A DNA stretch of 64,000 nucleotides from Asterella californica (GCA_036924285.1 JAYKYS010000012.1:8804001-8868000); one strand, 5' to 3'; counted from the stretch's first letter, positions 32,794-43,641 are shown. Numbers and translations are program-made. The notes: generated by a model not told the origin, from the letters alone.

Positions 32794-33045
32794 GTCGTCG
32801 GTGCAGTCTGCTGCAGATAGATATAATCGTCAAGACGAAACCTGTGATCGATGATCGATAACCTCCTCCTCGGATAGTTGCATATCGCAACGTGTCTCTA
32901 TGCTGAACAATCGCTAGATTCTCAAAAGCCATGGGCATAACTCTCCGAAATGTCTCTGCTCGTTGAGAACATGCTCTCACTCACATATCCAGGTCATCAA
33001 GGTTCAGCACCTCAGCAGAATCACGACGAATGACCGAAGGTAGAT

Positions 33046-33693
33046 CTAGATCTCGACCGTATAATAGAAAATACGGTGAGAACGAAACCAAAGACGCTTG
33101 TCGGCTAAAACGGTAGCCCATAGCCAACCATGGTAACTGCACATCCCAGTCTCCCAAGTGGCCCTTCTGCAAGCCATACTTACGCAATCCTCGTTCACCG
33201 TCTGAACTACCCTCTCCGCCAAACCATCCGCCTCAGGATGATCTCGAGTTGTAGTTCGAGGATCAATCAGCGCCTGATCACACAAGATCTGAAACTCACC
33301 AAAGAACCCTGTACCTTGGTCTGTCAACACTTCAGTTGGTGCTCCAAAATGACTCAGCACTCGATCTAAGAACGCATACGCCATCCTTTCACTCGCCTTG
33401 TCTGGTAATGCTACCAACTCAATCCACTTGGAAAAGTGCTCCACCATCACCAACACATATCGACGGTGACGTACAGTCAATGATAAGGGTCCCACAAAAT
33501 CCAAACTCCAACGGTAACGCAACCCCATAATCGGTAAGGGGTGTAACTGTGGAGTAGGAGCATTAAACGATGCTCGTACTCGATCAGAAACCACACATCG
33601 TGCAACAAACTGTTGTACATCGACGTGCATACCACGCCACCAATACTGTCCTTGAAGTAAGCTATGCGTACGCTTCACTCCAAAATGTCTCAA
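33046..33693 (-). pseudogene. Gypsy integrase core
   Basis: Reads MRHFGVKRTHSLLQGQYWWR with the HHCC-type zinc region (FVARCVVSD, second cysteine replaced by serine). Then follow the catalytic core: first Asp in WSLDFVGPL, second in EVLTDQGTGFFGEF, and the Glu in EADGLAERVVQT. All three D, D, E residues are present. A frameshift near 33190 separates it from the C-terminal part (33046 end and 32981-33187 frames). Confidence 0.88.
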
Positions 33694-34323
33694 CTCCTCA
33701 TGAGCATGTCGTACTAACTATGCCCTCTGGGATGGATGTGGTACTATCCGTACTCTCCCATCATCCCACACTCGAAGTACATGTCGTCCTTCTCGTCAAA
33801 ATCTCTTCGCTCGTTGAAGGACACGATCTCGCTCCTTGGCATTTACTGTGCCTACCACCACGCCAGTACGTAGATACTCCATCACGGACACATCGTCATG
33901 GATATCTCGCTGGTTTGGAACATCATCTCCACCCTCAGGATCTGGAGACTCGTCATCTACTCTCTCACTTGAGAAAGATACGACTTGGCACTCCATACTA
34001 GAGTTCATGGTCAACACACAAAAAAAGACAGATGCATGCCACCCTGGCACTATCTCCTCATCAACCTCATCATGCCATCGAGCCCCTCTGATCCTGCTGA
34101 CTCGTGCATGGGTTACGACTCAACCCATTAACATCTAGGTTTGCAACTCCAGGTCTATGCACTACCTGAAAGTCATACTCTTGTAAGATCACAGCTCATC
34201 GTGCAAACTTCCTTGTAAGCTTGTCGGACTCCATCAACCACTTGAGCGGCTAGTGATCAGTGATGAGAGTAAAGGGGTTCCCAAACAGATAACATCGGAA
34301 GTGTGCAACAGCCCACACTGCAG

Positions 34324-34536
34324 CTAAACACTCCCCTCGTACGAACTGTACCTCGCTTCCGCTGAATTATTGGAACGACTAGCATACGCCACCACAAACT
34401 CCTTTTTCTCATCATCATGCTGAGTCAGCACTGCTCCAAGTCCCAACATACTCCAATCAATGTGCAGTTGGAAAGGACGTCCCCTAACGGATCTCCTCAA
34501 GATGGGAGCAGATGTCAACCTATCCTTGAGCTCCAC
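34324..34536 (-). pseudogene. Gypsy RNase H domain
   Basis: Reads KDRLTSAPILRRSVRGRPFQ, then LHIDWSMLGLGAVLTQHDDE and VVAYASRSNNSAEARYSSYE. The usual TDAS motif is IDWS, a Gypsy variant. Stops lie on both sides. Confidence 0.85.
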
Positions 34537-34779
34537 GAAAGCTCGCTCTTGCTCATCTCCTCACTGCCACTCCTGGTCCACCTTCATCAGCTTGGTCAAT
34601 GGCTTCGCAATTGCACTAAATTCTTTCACGTATCGACGATAAAAGTTCACCAAACCAACAAATGCTCGAACTCGACTCACATCTGTGGGGCGTGGAATAC
34701 GTGCAATGACCTCGACCTTCATCTATTGAACACCCAACCCACCTGGGTAGATGGTGTGACCTAGATACTCTACCAACTC

Positions 34780-35555
34780 CTAGAAGAACTTGCACTTCCC
34801 AGGGTGTAACTTCAACCCATGAGCTCTCAATCGCTCGAACACATCCCGTAAGTGTCTCTCGTGCTCCTCCACTGTAGCACTATAGACTAAGATGTCGTCA
34901 ATATAGCATCTGACAAAATCCAATCCTGCTAAGATCCTATCCATCACTCTTTGGAATTCAGCAGGGGCGTTCTTCAACCCAAATGGTAAGAACCGCCACT
35001 GATACAAACAATCCTTGCCGTGAAATCAATCCCCCAGAATGTTGTCTTGGGTTTATCTTCCTCTCTCATCGACAACTAATGATACCCTGCTCGAAGATCC
35101 AAAGTACTTAAGACTTTCACATGCCCCACTGCATCAAAGATCTCCTCAGGTGTCGGCATGGCATACTTATCAGACTTCGTCTGCCGATTGATAAGACGGT
35201 AGTCTCCACACATACGCCTATCCGTGTAGTTGCCATACATATCTTTCTTTGCTGGCATAACTGTGGCAGATGCATACTCTCCATGCGACATCTCCATCAA
35301 CCCAGCTTCCACCAAGTCTTGAGTCCTACTCTAGATCAAGGTTCTTTCCATGTCACTGTACTTGTAAGGACGTCGAAAGATTGGCGTGTCATTAGCCAAG
35401 TCGATCCATATACCCGGTCCCTTCAAGGTACCCAAATCCTTCATACTAAAGGCAAAACAATTCCTGTAGCTCTTCAGGAATCTCTGAACTCTTCGTCTCT
35501 CCTCTTCTATAAGCTTGGGTCTAATCTCTGGCTCCCAAGTATCCTCTGTCACCAT
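34780..35555 (-). pseudogene. Gypsy reverse transcriptase
   Basis: Fragments in one frame apart from stops at 35331 and 35076 and a break near 35010. They read NCFAFSMKDLGTLKG, the MPTPEEIFDAVGHVKVLSTL and DLRAGYH block, QWRFLPFGLKNAPAEFQRVM and the catalytic box CYIDDILVYS (YIDD at 34894-34905). Both catalytic aspartates of the box and the LDL aspartate are present. It follows directly on the methyltransferase C-terminus. Confidence 0.9.
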
Positions 35556-35585
35556 GCTAGAGGTAGAAGACGAGGTTGTTGACTG

Positions 35586-36131
35586 CTATCTTGCCGCCTC
35601 TGGAGCAGTTTCCTTCTGCTCACCACCAACAACCTCCACCGCTACTGTGCGAAAAACTTCTGCAGTTCTAGCTGCAAGCTCCACACTCTCTCCTACGACA
35701 TCCCATGATGTCCAAGGATGACGAACTCCACGTGCCTCGCCCCCAGCCTTTGCCTCCACCGACCCGGTAGGCAAAGAGCTCAGGAGTGTCCAAGCAGTAA
35801 CACCCGTCAATCGCATCGGACGCTGCTCAATCAATCCAAGGCTAACAATCCATGTCAAGCAGTTCAAATCCATTGCTTGATCTAACACTTGACAACATGA
35901 AGCCTCTGACATTGAAGCTACTGCCGTTGTACCCGTAGGAAAACCCATCGCTCTCTCTCTCTCGTCGGCATTGGACTCCACCAACTGTTGTAACCGAGCA
36001 TCCCACACAAGCCTATGTCCTCCATCTATGTAAGCATGCGACGCTGGAAAGCTCATCAAAGTGGGTAACGTTGCCATAGATCGTTCCACTAGCTTCACAA
36101 CTGCCATGGATGACCTATCGACGACTCTCAC
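35586..36131 (-). pseudogene. C-terminal half of the methyltransferase domain
   Basis: Same frame as 36147-36710, separated only by two adjacent TGA codons (36144-36149). It contains LPTLMSFPASHAYIDGG, the block ADERERAMGFPTGTT, corresponding to the conserved ER--GFP motif (IX/X region), and QVLDQAMDLNCLTWIVSLGL, corresponding to motif X (LLGQAM-LN). A linker rich in Glu/Ala follows to a TAG at 35586 and then the RT frame continues. Confidence 0.82.
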
Positions 36132-36146
36132 TACTTGAGATCGTCA

Positions 36147-36731
36147 TCATGCATCCAAGATGCCATCAACTGTGAGGTGCGCTGGTCGTCTCACTGTATC
36201 GTGTGCGTGCTTGAGCACCTCCCTCGGTAACAAGTTCGTCCACCACAATCGTAGATGATGTGCACGAGATTCCACTCTCGCTGCATCTAACAACACTGCC
36301 GGTCCGACCCATGACCGAGCTTGGTGCACACTTGTCATCATATGTGCACGAGCATCACCCAACAAAGGAACGTTCTCCAAGATGTACGCTGGAGAATCCA
36401 TCTGATGCATCTGGAGATGTCGTAAGATCCGTAACATCTCCCAAAACATCCTAGATCGTGGGTCATGCAAACCTTGACCTCTCCCAGCACGCGTCTGACC
36501 TTGATATGACAATACTTGCTGGTATTCTCTAACGGCTGATATAGACAACAACTCAAGATATCTCTGCATCAGATGTACCACGTGACGCAATGAGACGCGT
36601 CTTGCGACCTCATCTCTCTTCACATACAAGTATCGTTGTACTTGTATGCCTGTCTGCAATACCGCAGCCAAACTTGTTCTGATCCCTCCAAATAGCTCCA
36701 GCACACACACACTCTCCTCTGGATATTGTCA
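36147..36731 (-). pseudogene. C5-cytosine DNA methyltransferase domain inside Gypsy Pol
   Basis: From CVLELFGGIRTSLAAVLQTG (motif I, S-adenosylmethionine loop) through RYLYVKRDEVARRVS (motif II), the region GQTRAGRGQGLHDPRS, YILENVPLLGD (motif VI, Glu-Asn-Val at 36367-36378) to SRAHHLRLWWTNL (motif VIII). The motif order and spacing resemble the DNMT3/DRM-like class. The catalytic Pro-Cys-Gln of motif IV is Ser-Tyr-Gln (36501-36509), explained by CCA to TCA and TGT to TAT, so this copy cannot methylate. It is in frame with the preceding Pol part, which has TAA and TGA stops at about 36830 and 36729. Confidence 0.87.
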
Positions 36732-37120
36732 TACAATAAGAGTCGTATCCAGCGGTGTTAAGGTCACAGGATCAGTAACAGGGACACCTCGATGTTCCTC
36801 TATTGGCGGTACAAAGACTTCACTCCAAGCTTACTGCACCAACCGATCAGCATACTGCTGCAACTCTCCACTCGAACTCCAAAGTGGAACATCTAAGGCA
36901 GATGGTACTAACGTAGACATGCTAGACATGTCCTCCACCTCCTCAAAGACCGGAGTATCCTCCGCGTGGACATTGTCCTCTAACAACTCACCCGACCAAG
37001 TTATGATCGAACTGAACCTTGCAACGGATGCCATCGTCTCTGATGTACGCTTCGTTGTCCCAACTCTAGCACTGAACCACACTGGTAAACGGCTCACTCG
37101 TCCCTCACTAGACTGCCAAC
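36732..37120 (-). pseudogene. Pol linker between protease and methyltransferase
   Basis: Minus frame continues from the protease C-terminus (RPGWQ...SRLPVWFSARVG) through an acidic linker (VHAEDTPVFEEVEDMSS) to the methyltransferase. The protein was cut here by the 6.5-kb gag-only element between 37124 and 43638. Confidence 0.75.
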
Positions 37121-37124
37121 CCGG

Positions 37125-39149
37125 TGTCGTGTCGTGGACCGGCTCCTACATGAAAATCAAATTTTGACTTTTGTCGCTCCAAAGACACTTATGGGTAAGA
37201 CAAGCTAGGTCCTAGCTTACGAGTTTTTGGCACAATTTCAGATCTCCATTTCCATCGCATAGATGGGTAGAGCTCCTTGTCAGCTTTCCATAGGCACTTT
37301 GTCTACTTCGTTTGGACGCCTAGTGGAGAAGTTACAGGACTCGAAAGATGGAGAAAACAAGCTAAGCTCCAGCTTGCGGGCTTTTGGCACCATTTCGGAT
37401 CTTCGTTTTCATTGCATCGATGGGTAGAGTTCCTTGTCAGCTTTCCATATGCACTTTGTCTATTTCGCTTGGACGCCTAGTGGAGAAGTTACAAGACTCG
37501 AAAGATGGAGAAAACAAGCTAGGCCCCAGCTTACGGGCTTTTGATGCAACTTCGGATCTTCACTTTCATCACATGGATGGGTAGAGCTCGTTGTCAGCTT
37601 TCCATGGGCATCTTGTTTACTTCGTTTGGACATCCAGAGAAGAAGTTATGCGATTCGAAAGAAAGTAAAATCAAGCTAGGCTCCTGGTTACTTGCTGACT
37701 GGGTATTTAGGGCTTCAGGCGTTATATCAAACACGCAAGGGGCTTGCTTCTTATTATTGAGGGTTGAACTTCGTACGTACAGACTGTTGCAAGGGGGGTG
37801 CTTAAGGGGCTAGCTTGCGTCTGCGACCTGTCAACGGACGGTTCGGGAGATTTAGGAGTCCAATGCAAGCGCACAAGGCGTCGTTGGGTTCAGATCTGTG
37901 CAGGCTACGCACTGGTTCAAACGGTTTGGGAAGAGACGGATCGAGGGTTGTGTTCTGGGAGAAATTGAGATGTAGGAAGCAGATTTGGAGTTTTCAGTTA
38001 CCTGTGAAGGAGAGTTGGACCGTTCGGGCCGTTCCGGAGTCCAAACTTGCTGTCCTTGGATCCAACAGGGTCAGAACACCGAGTTCTACAGGAAATTGAA
38101 GACGATACCAGTTTTCATCGGGCGGTTTGGAAGTTCTGAGTGAAATTGACTCGCAGGGAAGCGCTTACATCAGATTTTCGTTCACCTGCGACCTGAGGTT
38201 GGGCTGTTCTTCGCGATCGGTGAGCCAAGCTCTTCGTTCTTGGTGCCTACGCGATCAGGGAGTCTTCGTCTACTCATAGGAGAAGACTGTACTTGAATTG
38301 GATTGTTGGTTTGGGTGTGGTGAGCGAGTTTGAGCCGCAGGGAGTCGATTTACGTCAGTTTTTTGCAACCTGCGACCAAATTTCTTGCGTGGTTTTGCAA
38401 GGGGAACTCCAAACGACTTGTTTGGAGTCTCGTTGGGTTCAGGGTAGCTAGATCTATCTGCCAGCGAAGACGGATATCAGTTTGGACGATCCGTTTGTGC
38501 GGTGTGAGCGGTTTTAAGCCGCAGGGAGGAGTTTTTGGAGGTTCGGTCACCTGCGACCGAAAATCGGCGATATCTCGGCTGTTGGGAGTCGGATCTGAAG
38601 GTTTCTTGGGTTAACGGAGTCAGCGGAGGAGACCCTATCGACATCTGAAGTCCGTTCAGCGAAAAGAGGAAGTCCACAGATAGGCCTTTTTCAGTTTCTT
38701 CGCTACGGGTTTTGCTCTTTTGAGTTCGTTAAGGATTTAGTTGGTTGTGTATGGCTTGTGGTAGCTAGCTTTAGCCAAGAGCTAGTGTGTGGATGTGGTT
38801 TGGACTTGGGTTTGGATCGCGTGATACTGTTGTGGCTCTGGTTGTTAACAAAGAGAAGTTTCTCTTGCTTTGAGCTACGCTTTGGCGATTTCAGGCTAGG
38901 GTTGCGATTCAGGGGTTTGTTTTAGGGCTTCTGAAGTGGGTTACAGGCCGCTCTGGTCTGTTTCTCTGTTTTGTGCTGTTAGGAGAAAGAATCGACAGTG
39001 TACATACTTTCAGAGTGGTATATATCGCAGCATTCCTTTTCGTGGTTGTTTTTCTCTGTCTCGTCTCTGTTTCAGCACACAACATCTCCACAGCCAGGAA
39101 CCTCGCGTTTTCCTGGACATCCTTCACACACAAAATATCCGACACGATA
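37125..39149 (+). repeat. LTR 1 of gag-only element
   Basis: Starts TGTCGTGTCGTGGACCGG and ends ATATCCGACACGATA, so the ends are imperfect inverted repeats. It contains three tandem units of about 157 bp (CTTGTCAGCTTTCCAT at 37276 and 37433, variant at 37590) and the motif CCTGCGACC at about 37826, 38185, 38364 and 38557. Open frames inside it are short and not genes. Confidence 0.93.
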
Positions 39150-39152
39150 CGG

Positions 39153-39172
39153 TGGTGAACTCGACGTGAAGG
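39153..39172 (+). promoter_or_regulatory. Primer-binding site, tRNA-Trp type
   Basis: TGGTGAACTCGACGTGAAGG, three bases after the LTR, matches the complement of the 3' end of plant cytosolic tRNA-Trp (TGGTGAACCCGACGTGA, from memory) with one mismatch in 17. It is conserved in the minus-strand relative at about 49055-49075. Confidence 0.7.
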
Positions 39173-39381
39173 TCCGGGGTGGAGATATTTGTGTGTCAGA
39201 ACTGGACAGAAGGGATCAGCAATCATGAACGAGGATGAAGATGAGTTTGGTTGTTCGGGAGGATGTTGTGGACCTGGGATGATGGATTTCTAGACGGTTG
39301 GGATCAAGAGAGGATGGGAGGATGGGACGAGCCATGACTTTGGACGGAATGGATAGATCAGAGGGGATACTAGAGGTGTAG

Positions 39382-40452
39382 TTGGATGCAGCAACTGCAC
39401 GATTGTTTCAAACCTTCACTTTGTTTATGCGACAAGAGCAAGGGAAGCAACAAAAGGAGGCTTTGAGGAAGAAGGCGCTTGGAAGGGTAATCGACAAGTT
39501 CGATCTTTTTGGTGGGAGAGACATCTCTGAGTACTTGAGATGTTACAAGATGGAGATGGATTTGGATCAAGTACCGGAGAAGGAGATGATCGAGACGTTC
39601 GAACTCGCTACAGTGCCTGAGATAAGGGAGCATGTGAAAGGTCTAGCAAAGCGTTTTGGGAGGAACTGGGATACATTTTCACATGCACTGATAGAGGAGT
39701 ATTTCTTGGAAAACTCAGATCTAGTAACCAAGAAATCATTTTTGGAATGGGTCAACCGACCTAGCAAAGGTTTACAGCCTACAGAGCTGTTAAAGGAGTT
39801 CGAGAGACAATTCTCTCAACTACCTCGGGTGGACCAGCTAACCTTAGAGAGCTACAAGACGGAGCTGTTTCTTCAAGCTGTGGATGAACCATGGCAGGAA
39901 CAGTTGGAACTACTTCTGGAGGATGGGGAGGAAGAAGAAGGGCTGACAAGAAATTGGGAGGTTGTGCATGAAGCGGTTGAGCTTCTTGTTTGGAGACATA
40001 CAAGGGAAAGGGTTACCAGATCGACGTCTGTATTGCTGACTACCACACCAGTTCGGGTAGTATCTGAGGTTCAACCTCCAGTTGTGGTTGTAGAAGAGAA
40101 GGATCCAACCATCGAGGACCTACAGCAAAAGATGCAAGATCTACAAGCTCATGTTACTAGGTTGGAGGGTAAAGGATCGTTGAACAAGACAGAACTTGTA
40201 CCCAAACCAGCTTGGGTACATCAGTGTACGTGGTGTGATGATAATGATCATCAACAGGACGATTGCATAGACTTTGCAGAGTCTTTGCAACGTGAGGTTA
40301 TTTCTTGGGATGATGGAAAGGTTAAATTCATAAGTACGGGTACCCTTCAAGCCAACGTTGATAAAGGAGGGATGAAGAAGTTTGTGGATGATTACCTTGC
40401 GGTACATGCAGTTGTAGCTATCGAAGCTACATGTTATGGTGCTAGGGTGTAG
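39382..40452 (+). CDS. Gag of gag-only element
   Basis: 356 codons. The N-terminal two thirds are helical with the Gag pattern SEYLRCYKMEMDLDQVPEKE and KKSFLEWVNRPSKGLQPTEL. A coiled-coil-like stretch (EDLQQKMQDLQAHVTRLE) near residue 250 is followed by a CCHC knuckle, C-TW-C-DDND-H-QQDD-C, near residue 290. It is uninterrupted, so the element could still supply Gag. The protein is homologous along its length to the one at 47809-49020. Upstream, 39173-39381 is a leader without a clear frame. Confidence 0.9.
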   Translation: MDAATARLFQTFTLFMRQEQGKQQKEALRKKALGRVIDKFDLFGGRDISEYLRCYKMEMDLDQVPEKEMIETFELATVPEIREHVKGLAKRFGRNWDTFSHALIEEYFLENSDLVTKKSFLEWVNRPSKGLQPTELLKEFERQFSQLPRVDQLTLESYKTELFLQAVDEPWQEQLELLLEDGEEEEGLTRNWEVVHEAVELLVWRHTRERVTRSTSVLLTTTPVRVVSEVQPPVVVVEEKDPTIEDLQQKMQDLQAHVTRLEGKGSLNKTELVPKPAWVHQCTWCDDNDHQQDDCIDFAESLQREVISWDDGKVKFISTGTLQANVDKGGMKKFVDDYLAVHAVVAIEATCYGARV

Positions 40453-40482
40453 GAGATTGAGCATGATCTCCATATAGATGGT

Positions 40483-40920
40483 TTGAATGAGCATGAGGAT
40501 CTAAACGAGCTCAGGTTGGATACTGCATCCACGATGCAGTGCGAGAAGAAGGACCAACAAGATAATTCTTCATGGAAGCTAGCTCAGGAGGATAGTGTTC
40601 AACAGGAAACTATTCTTCTTGAACAGGCAATGGAGGACGATCCTTCACAACCGGAGGAGATGGTTGGGGTGCAGACAGTGGACATGGTTGATCTGGTTGC
40701 AGACAAACAACAACCAGATGCAGAGATGATGATGATGGATGTGAAGGGAGGTTGGGAGGAGCGCATTCGAGATGTGAAGATTGGGTTCATTTCACGGGAG
40801 GTCTTGGATGCGACTACAGGGGAAGTCCATGATGCTTGCATTGACATCATCAAGGACGAACGACCTGCTGAGGACGAAGGAGAATGGAAGGATGCTATCG
40901 AGGCTACGGGTATAGGATGA
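40483..40920 (+). CDS. Second frame of gag-only element
   Basis: 145 codons, acidic. The segment EERIRDVKIGFISREVLDAT then EVHDACIDIIKDER matches DRILNAKVEFTLREVLGI/REFHDVIIDVIKRKR of the minus-strand relative, where it precedes a retropepsin. So it is the pre-protease region, kept after pol was lost. It may be reached from gag by readthrough or frameshift across 40453-40482. Confidence 0.65.
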   Translation: MNEHEDLNELRLDTASTMQCEKKDQQDNSSWKLAQEDSVQQETILLEQAMEDDPSQPEEMVGVQTVDMVDLVADKQQPDAEMMMMDVKGGWEERIRDVKIGFISREVLDATTGEVHDACIDIIKDERPAEDEGEWKDAIEATGIG

Positions 40921-41601
40921 TGGGTAAGGATGGCTTACAGGGGAGAAGCCATTGCTGAAGGTGATTTGTGTTGGGAGGATGATGCTTGAGGGATTGTAAA
41001 TATTTTCAGGAAAAGGTTGAGAGGATGATGCTTGGGAGGTTGCAAGGATTTTCAGAAGAAGATATCAAGGAGGATGATGGTTGAAGAAGATACTATTCTA
41101 CAGCGAGACAATGATGGTTGCAGTTGAGGATTTTTGTTGCAGCAGTGTGGTTCTTTTTTTTCAGAAAAACAAAAAAGAAGAGAGGATTATGTACAACGAC
41201 ATGTACATGCTTGAGGTTGAGGGTTACAGTCAGGATACGGGTGATGATTGACAGGATGACGGATGATGTCTACTACGACACTTGGGTCACAAACCTCGAC
41301 GATGAGGTTCTACAAGACGGATGGAAGACAATTCTATGGTATGATGGGTTATTCTTTCTATGTCTTCGCATATTGAAGATGTGTAGATTTAGAGGGGGTG
41401 ATTGGATGGGAGGTTTGAGGAGAAAGTCAATGAGCATGGATCTAAGGAGGATCATGGCAGGGTAGCAACTTCAAGATGACGATCAGGTTGCAACCTTGAG
41501 GATGAGGTTGATTGAGATGGGAGGGAGGATGACAAGATGGTTGAGTGCCGGTCCACTCCTTGGTTGGTATCTCTGGTGCATACCGGAGGATGCACAGGTT
41601 T
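40921..41601 (+). other. Non-coding tail replacing pol in the gag-only element
   Basis: Made largely of repeats of GGAGGATGATGSTTG-type motifs; no protease, RT or integrase motif in six frames. It ends in the purine tract. Confidence 0.7.
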
Positions 41602-41613
41602 GGAGGGGGTGGA

Positions 41614-43637
41614 TGTCGTGTCGTGGACCGGCTCCTACATGAAAATCAAATTTTGACTTTTGTCGCTCCAAAGACACTTATGGATAAGACAAGCTAGGCC
41701 CTAGCTTACGAGTTTTTGGCACAATTTCAAATCTCCATTTCCATCGCATAGATGGGTAGGGCTCCTTGTCAGCTTTCCATAGGCACTTTGTCTACTTCAT
41801 TTGGACGCCTAGTGGAGAAGTTACAGGACTCGAAAGATGGAGAAAACAAGCTAGGCCCCAGCTTGCGGGCTTTTGGCACCATTTCGGATCTTCGTTTTCA
41901 TTGCATCGATGGGTAGTGTTTCTTGTCAGCTTTCCATATGCACTTTGTCTATTTCGCTTGGACGCCTAGTGGAGAAGTTACAAGACTCGAAAGATGGAGT
42001 AAACAAGCTAGGCCCCAGCTTACGGGCTTTTGGCGCAACTTCGGATCTTCACTTTCATCACATGGATGGGTAGAGCTCGTTGTCAGCTTTCCATGGGCAT
42101 CTTGTTTACTTCATTTGGACATCCAGAGAAGAAGTTATGCGATTCGAAAGAAAGTAAAATCAAGCTAGGCTCCTGGTTACTTGCTGACTGGGTATTTAGG
42201 GCTTCAGGCGTTATATCAAACACGCAAGGGGCCTGCTTCTTATTATTGAGGGTTGAACTTCGTACGTACAGACTGTTGCAAGGAGGGTGCTTAAGGGGCT
42301 AGCTTGCGCCTGCGACCTGTCAACGGACGATTTGGGAGATTTAGGAGTCCAATGCAAGCGCGCAAGGCGTCGTTGGGTTCAGATCTGTGCAGGCTACGCA
42401 CAGGTTCAAACGGTTTGGGAAGAGACGGATCGAGGGTTGTGTTCTGGGAGAAATTGAGACGCAAGAAGCAGATTTGGAGTTTTCAGTTACCTGTGAAGGA
42501 GAGTTGGACCGTTCGGGCCGTTCCGGAGTCCAAACTTGATGTCCTTGGATCCAACAGGATCAGAACACCGAGTTCTACAGGAAATTGAAGACGATACAAG
42601 TTTTCTTCGAGCGGTTTGGAAGTTCTGAGTGAAATTGACTCGCAGGGAAGCGCTTACATCAGATTTTCGTTCACCTGCGACCTGAGGTTGGGCTGTTCTT
42701 CGCGATCGGTGAGCCAAGCTCTTCGTTCTTGGTGCCTACGCGATCAGGGAGTCTTCATCTACTCATAGGAGAAGACTGTACGTGAATTGAATTGTTGGTT
42801 TGGGTGTGGTGAGCGAGTTTGAGCCGCAGGGAGCCGATTTACGTCAGTTTTTTGCAACCTGCGACCAAATTTCTTGCGTGGTTTTGCAAGGGGAACTCCA
42901 AACGACTTGTTTGGAGTCTCGTTGGGTTCAGGGTAGCTAGATCTATCTGCCAACGAAGACGGATATCAGTTTGGACGATCCGTTTGTGCGGTGTGAGCGG
43001 TTTTAAGTCGCAGGGAGGCGTTTTTGGAGGTTCGGTCACCTGCGACCGAAAATCGGCGATATCTCGGCTGTTGGGAGTCGGATCTGAAGGTTTCTTGGGT
43101 TAACGGAGTCAGCGGAGGAGACCCTATCGACATCTGAAGTCCGTTCAGCGAAAAGAGGAAGTCCACAGATAGGCCTTTTTCAGTTTCTTCGCTACGGGTT
43201 TTGCTCTTTTGAGTTCGTTAAGGATTTAGTTGGTTGTGTATGGCTTGTGGTAGCTAGCTTTAGCCAAGAGCTAGTGTGTGGATGTGGTTTGGACTTGGGT
43301 TTGGATCGCGTGATACTGTTGTGGCTCTGGTTGTTAACAAAGAGAAGTTTCTCTTGCTTTGAGCTACGCTTTGGCGATTTCAGGCTAGGGTTGCGATTCA
43401 GGGGTTTGTTTTAGGGCTTCTGAAGTGGGTTACAGGCCGCTCTGGTCTGTTTCTCTGTTTTGTGCTGTTAGGAGAAAGAATCGACAGTGTACATACTTTC
43501 AGAGTGGTATATATCGCAGCATTCCTTTTTGTGGTTGTTCTTCTCTGTCTTGTCTCTGTTTGACACACAGCATCTCCACAGCCAGGAACCTCGCGTTTTC
43601 CTGGACATCCTTCACGCACAAAATATCCGACACGATA
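41614..43637 (+). repeat. LTR 2 of gag-only element
   Basis: Direct copy of 37125-39149 with few differences (for example AAGTTAC blocks identical, GTCGTCGTT region conserved). The high similarity implies a recent insertion compared with the host Gypsy. Confidence 0.93.
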
Positions 43638-43641
43638 CCGG

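Larger units (their letters stand above)
37125..43637 (+). mobile_element. Gag-only LTR retrotransposon with 2-kb LTRs
   Basis: LTR1 37125-39149 (2,025 bp) and LTR2 41614-43637 (2,024 bp) are nearly identical by eye. The target duplication CCGG (37121-37124, 43638-43641) is perfect, and removing the element restores the Gypsy reading YRPGWQ. The 2.46-kb interior has a tRNA-Trp-like primer site, a Gag gene, a second small frame and a purine tract (GGAGGGGGTGGA at 41602-41613). No protease, reverse transcriptase or integrase is found. The structure fits the TR-GAG type of non-autonomous element. Confidence 0.92.

Noticed and set aside
33130..34764. Plus-strand frames such as 33570-34001 and 34417-34764
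   Set aside because: Shadows of the minus-strand Gypsy integrase and RNase H genes.
37277..38614. Several 66-94-codon frames in the 2-kb LTR, repeated at 41766-43103
   Set aside because: They lie in LTRs with tandem repeats, differ in frame between copies and show no domain.
37125..43637. Gag-only element as a deletion of the neighbouring Gypsy element
   Set aside because: LTRs, primer site and Gag are unrelated to those of the Gypsy, and a perfect target duplication shows independent insertion.
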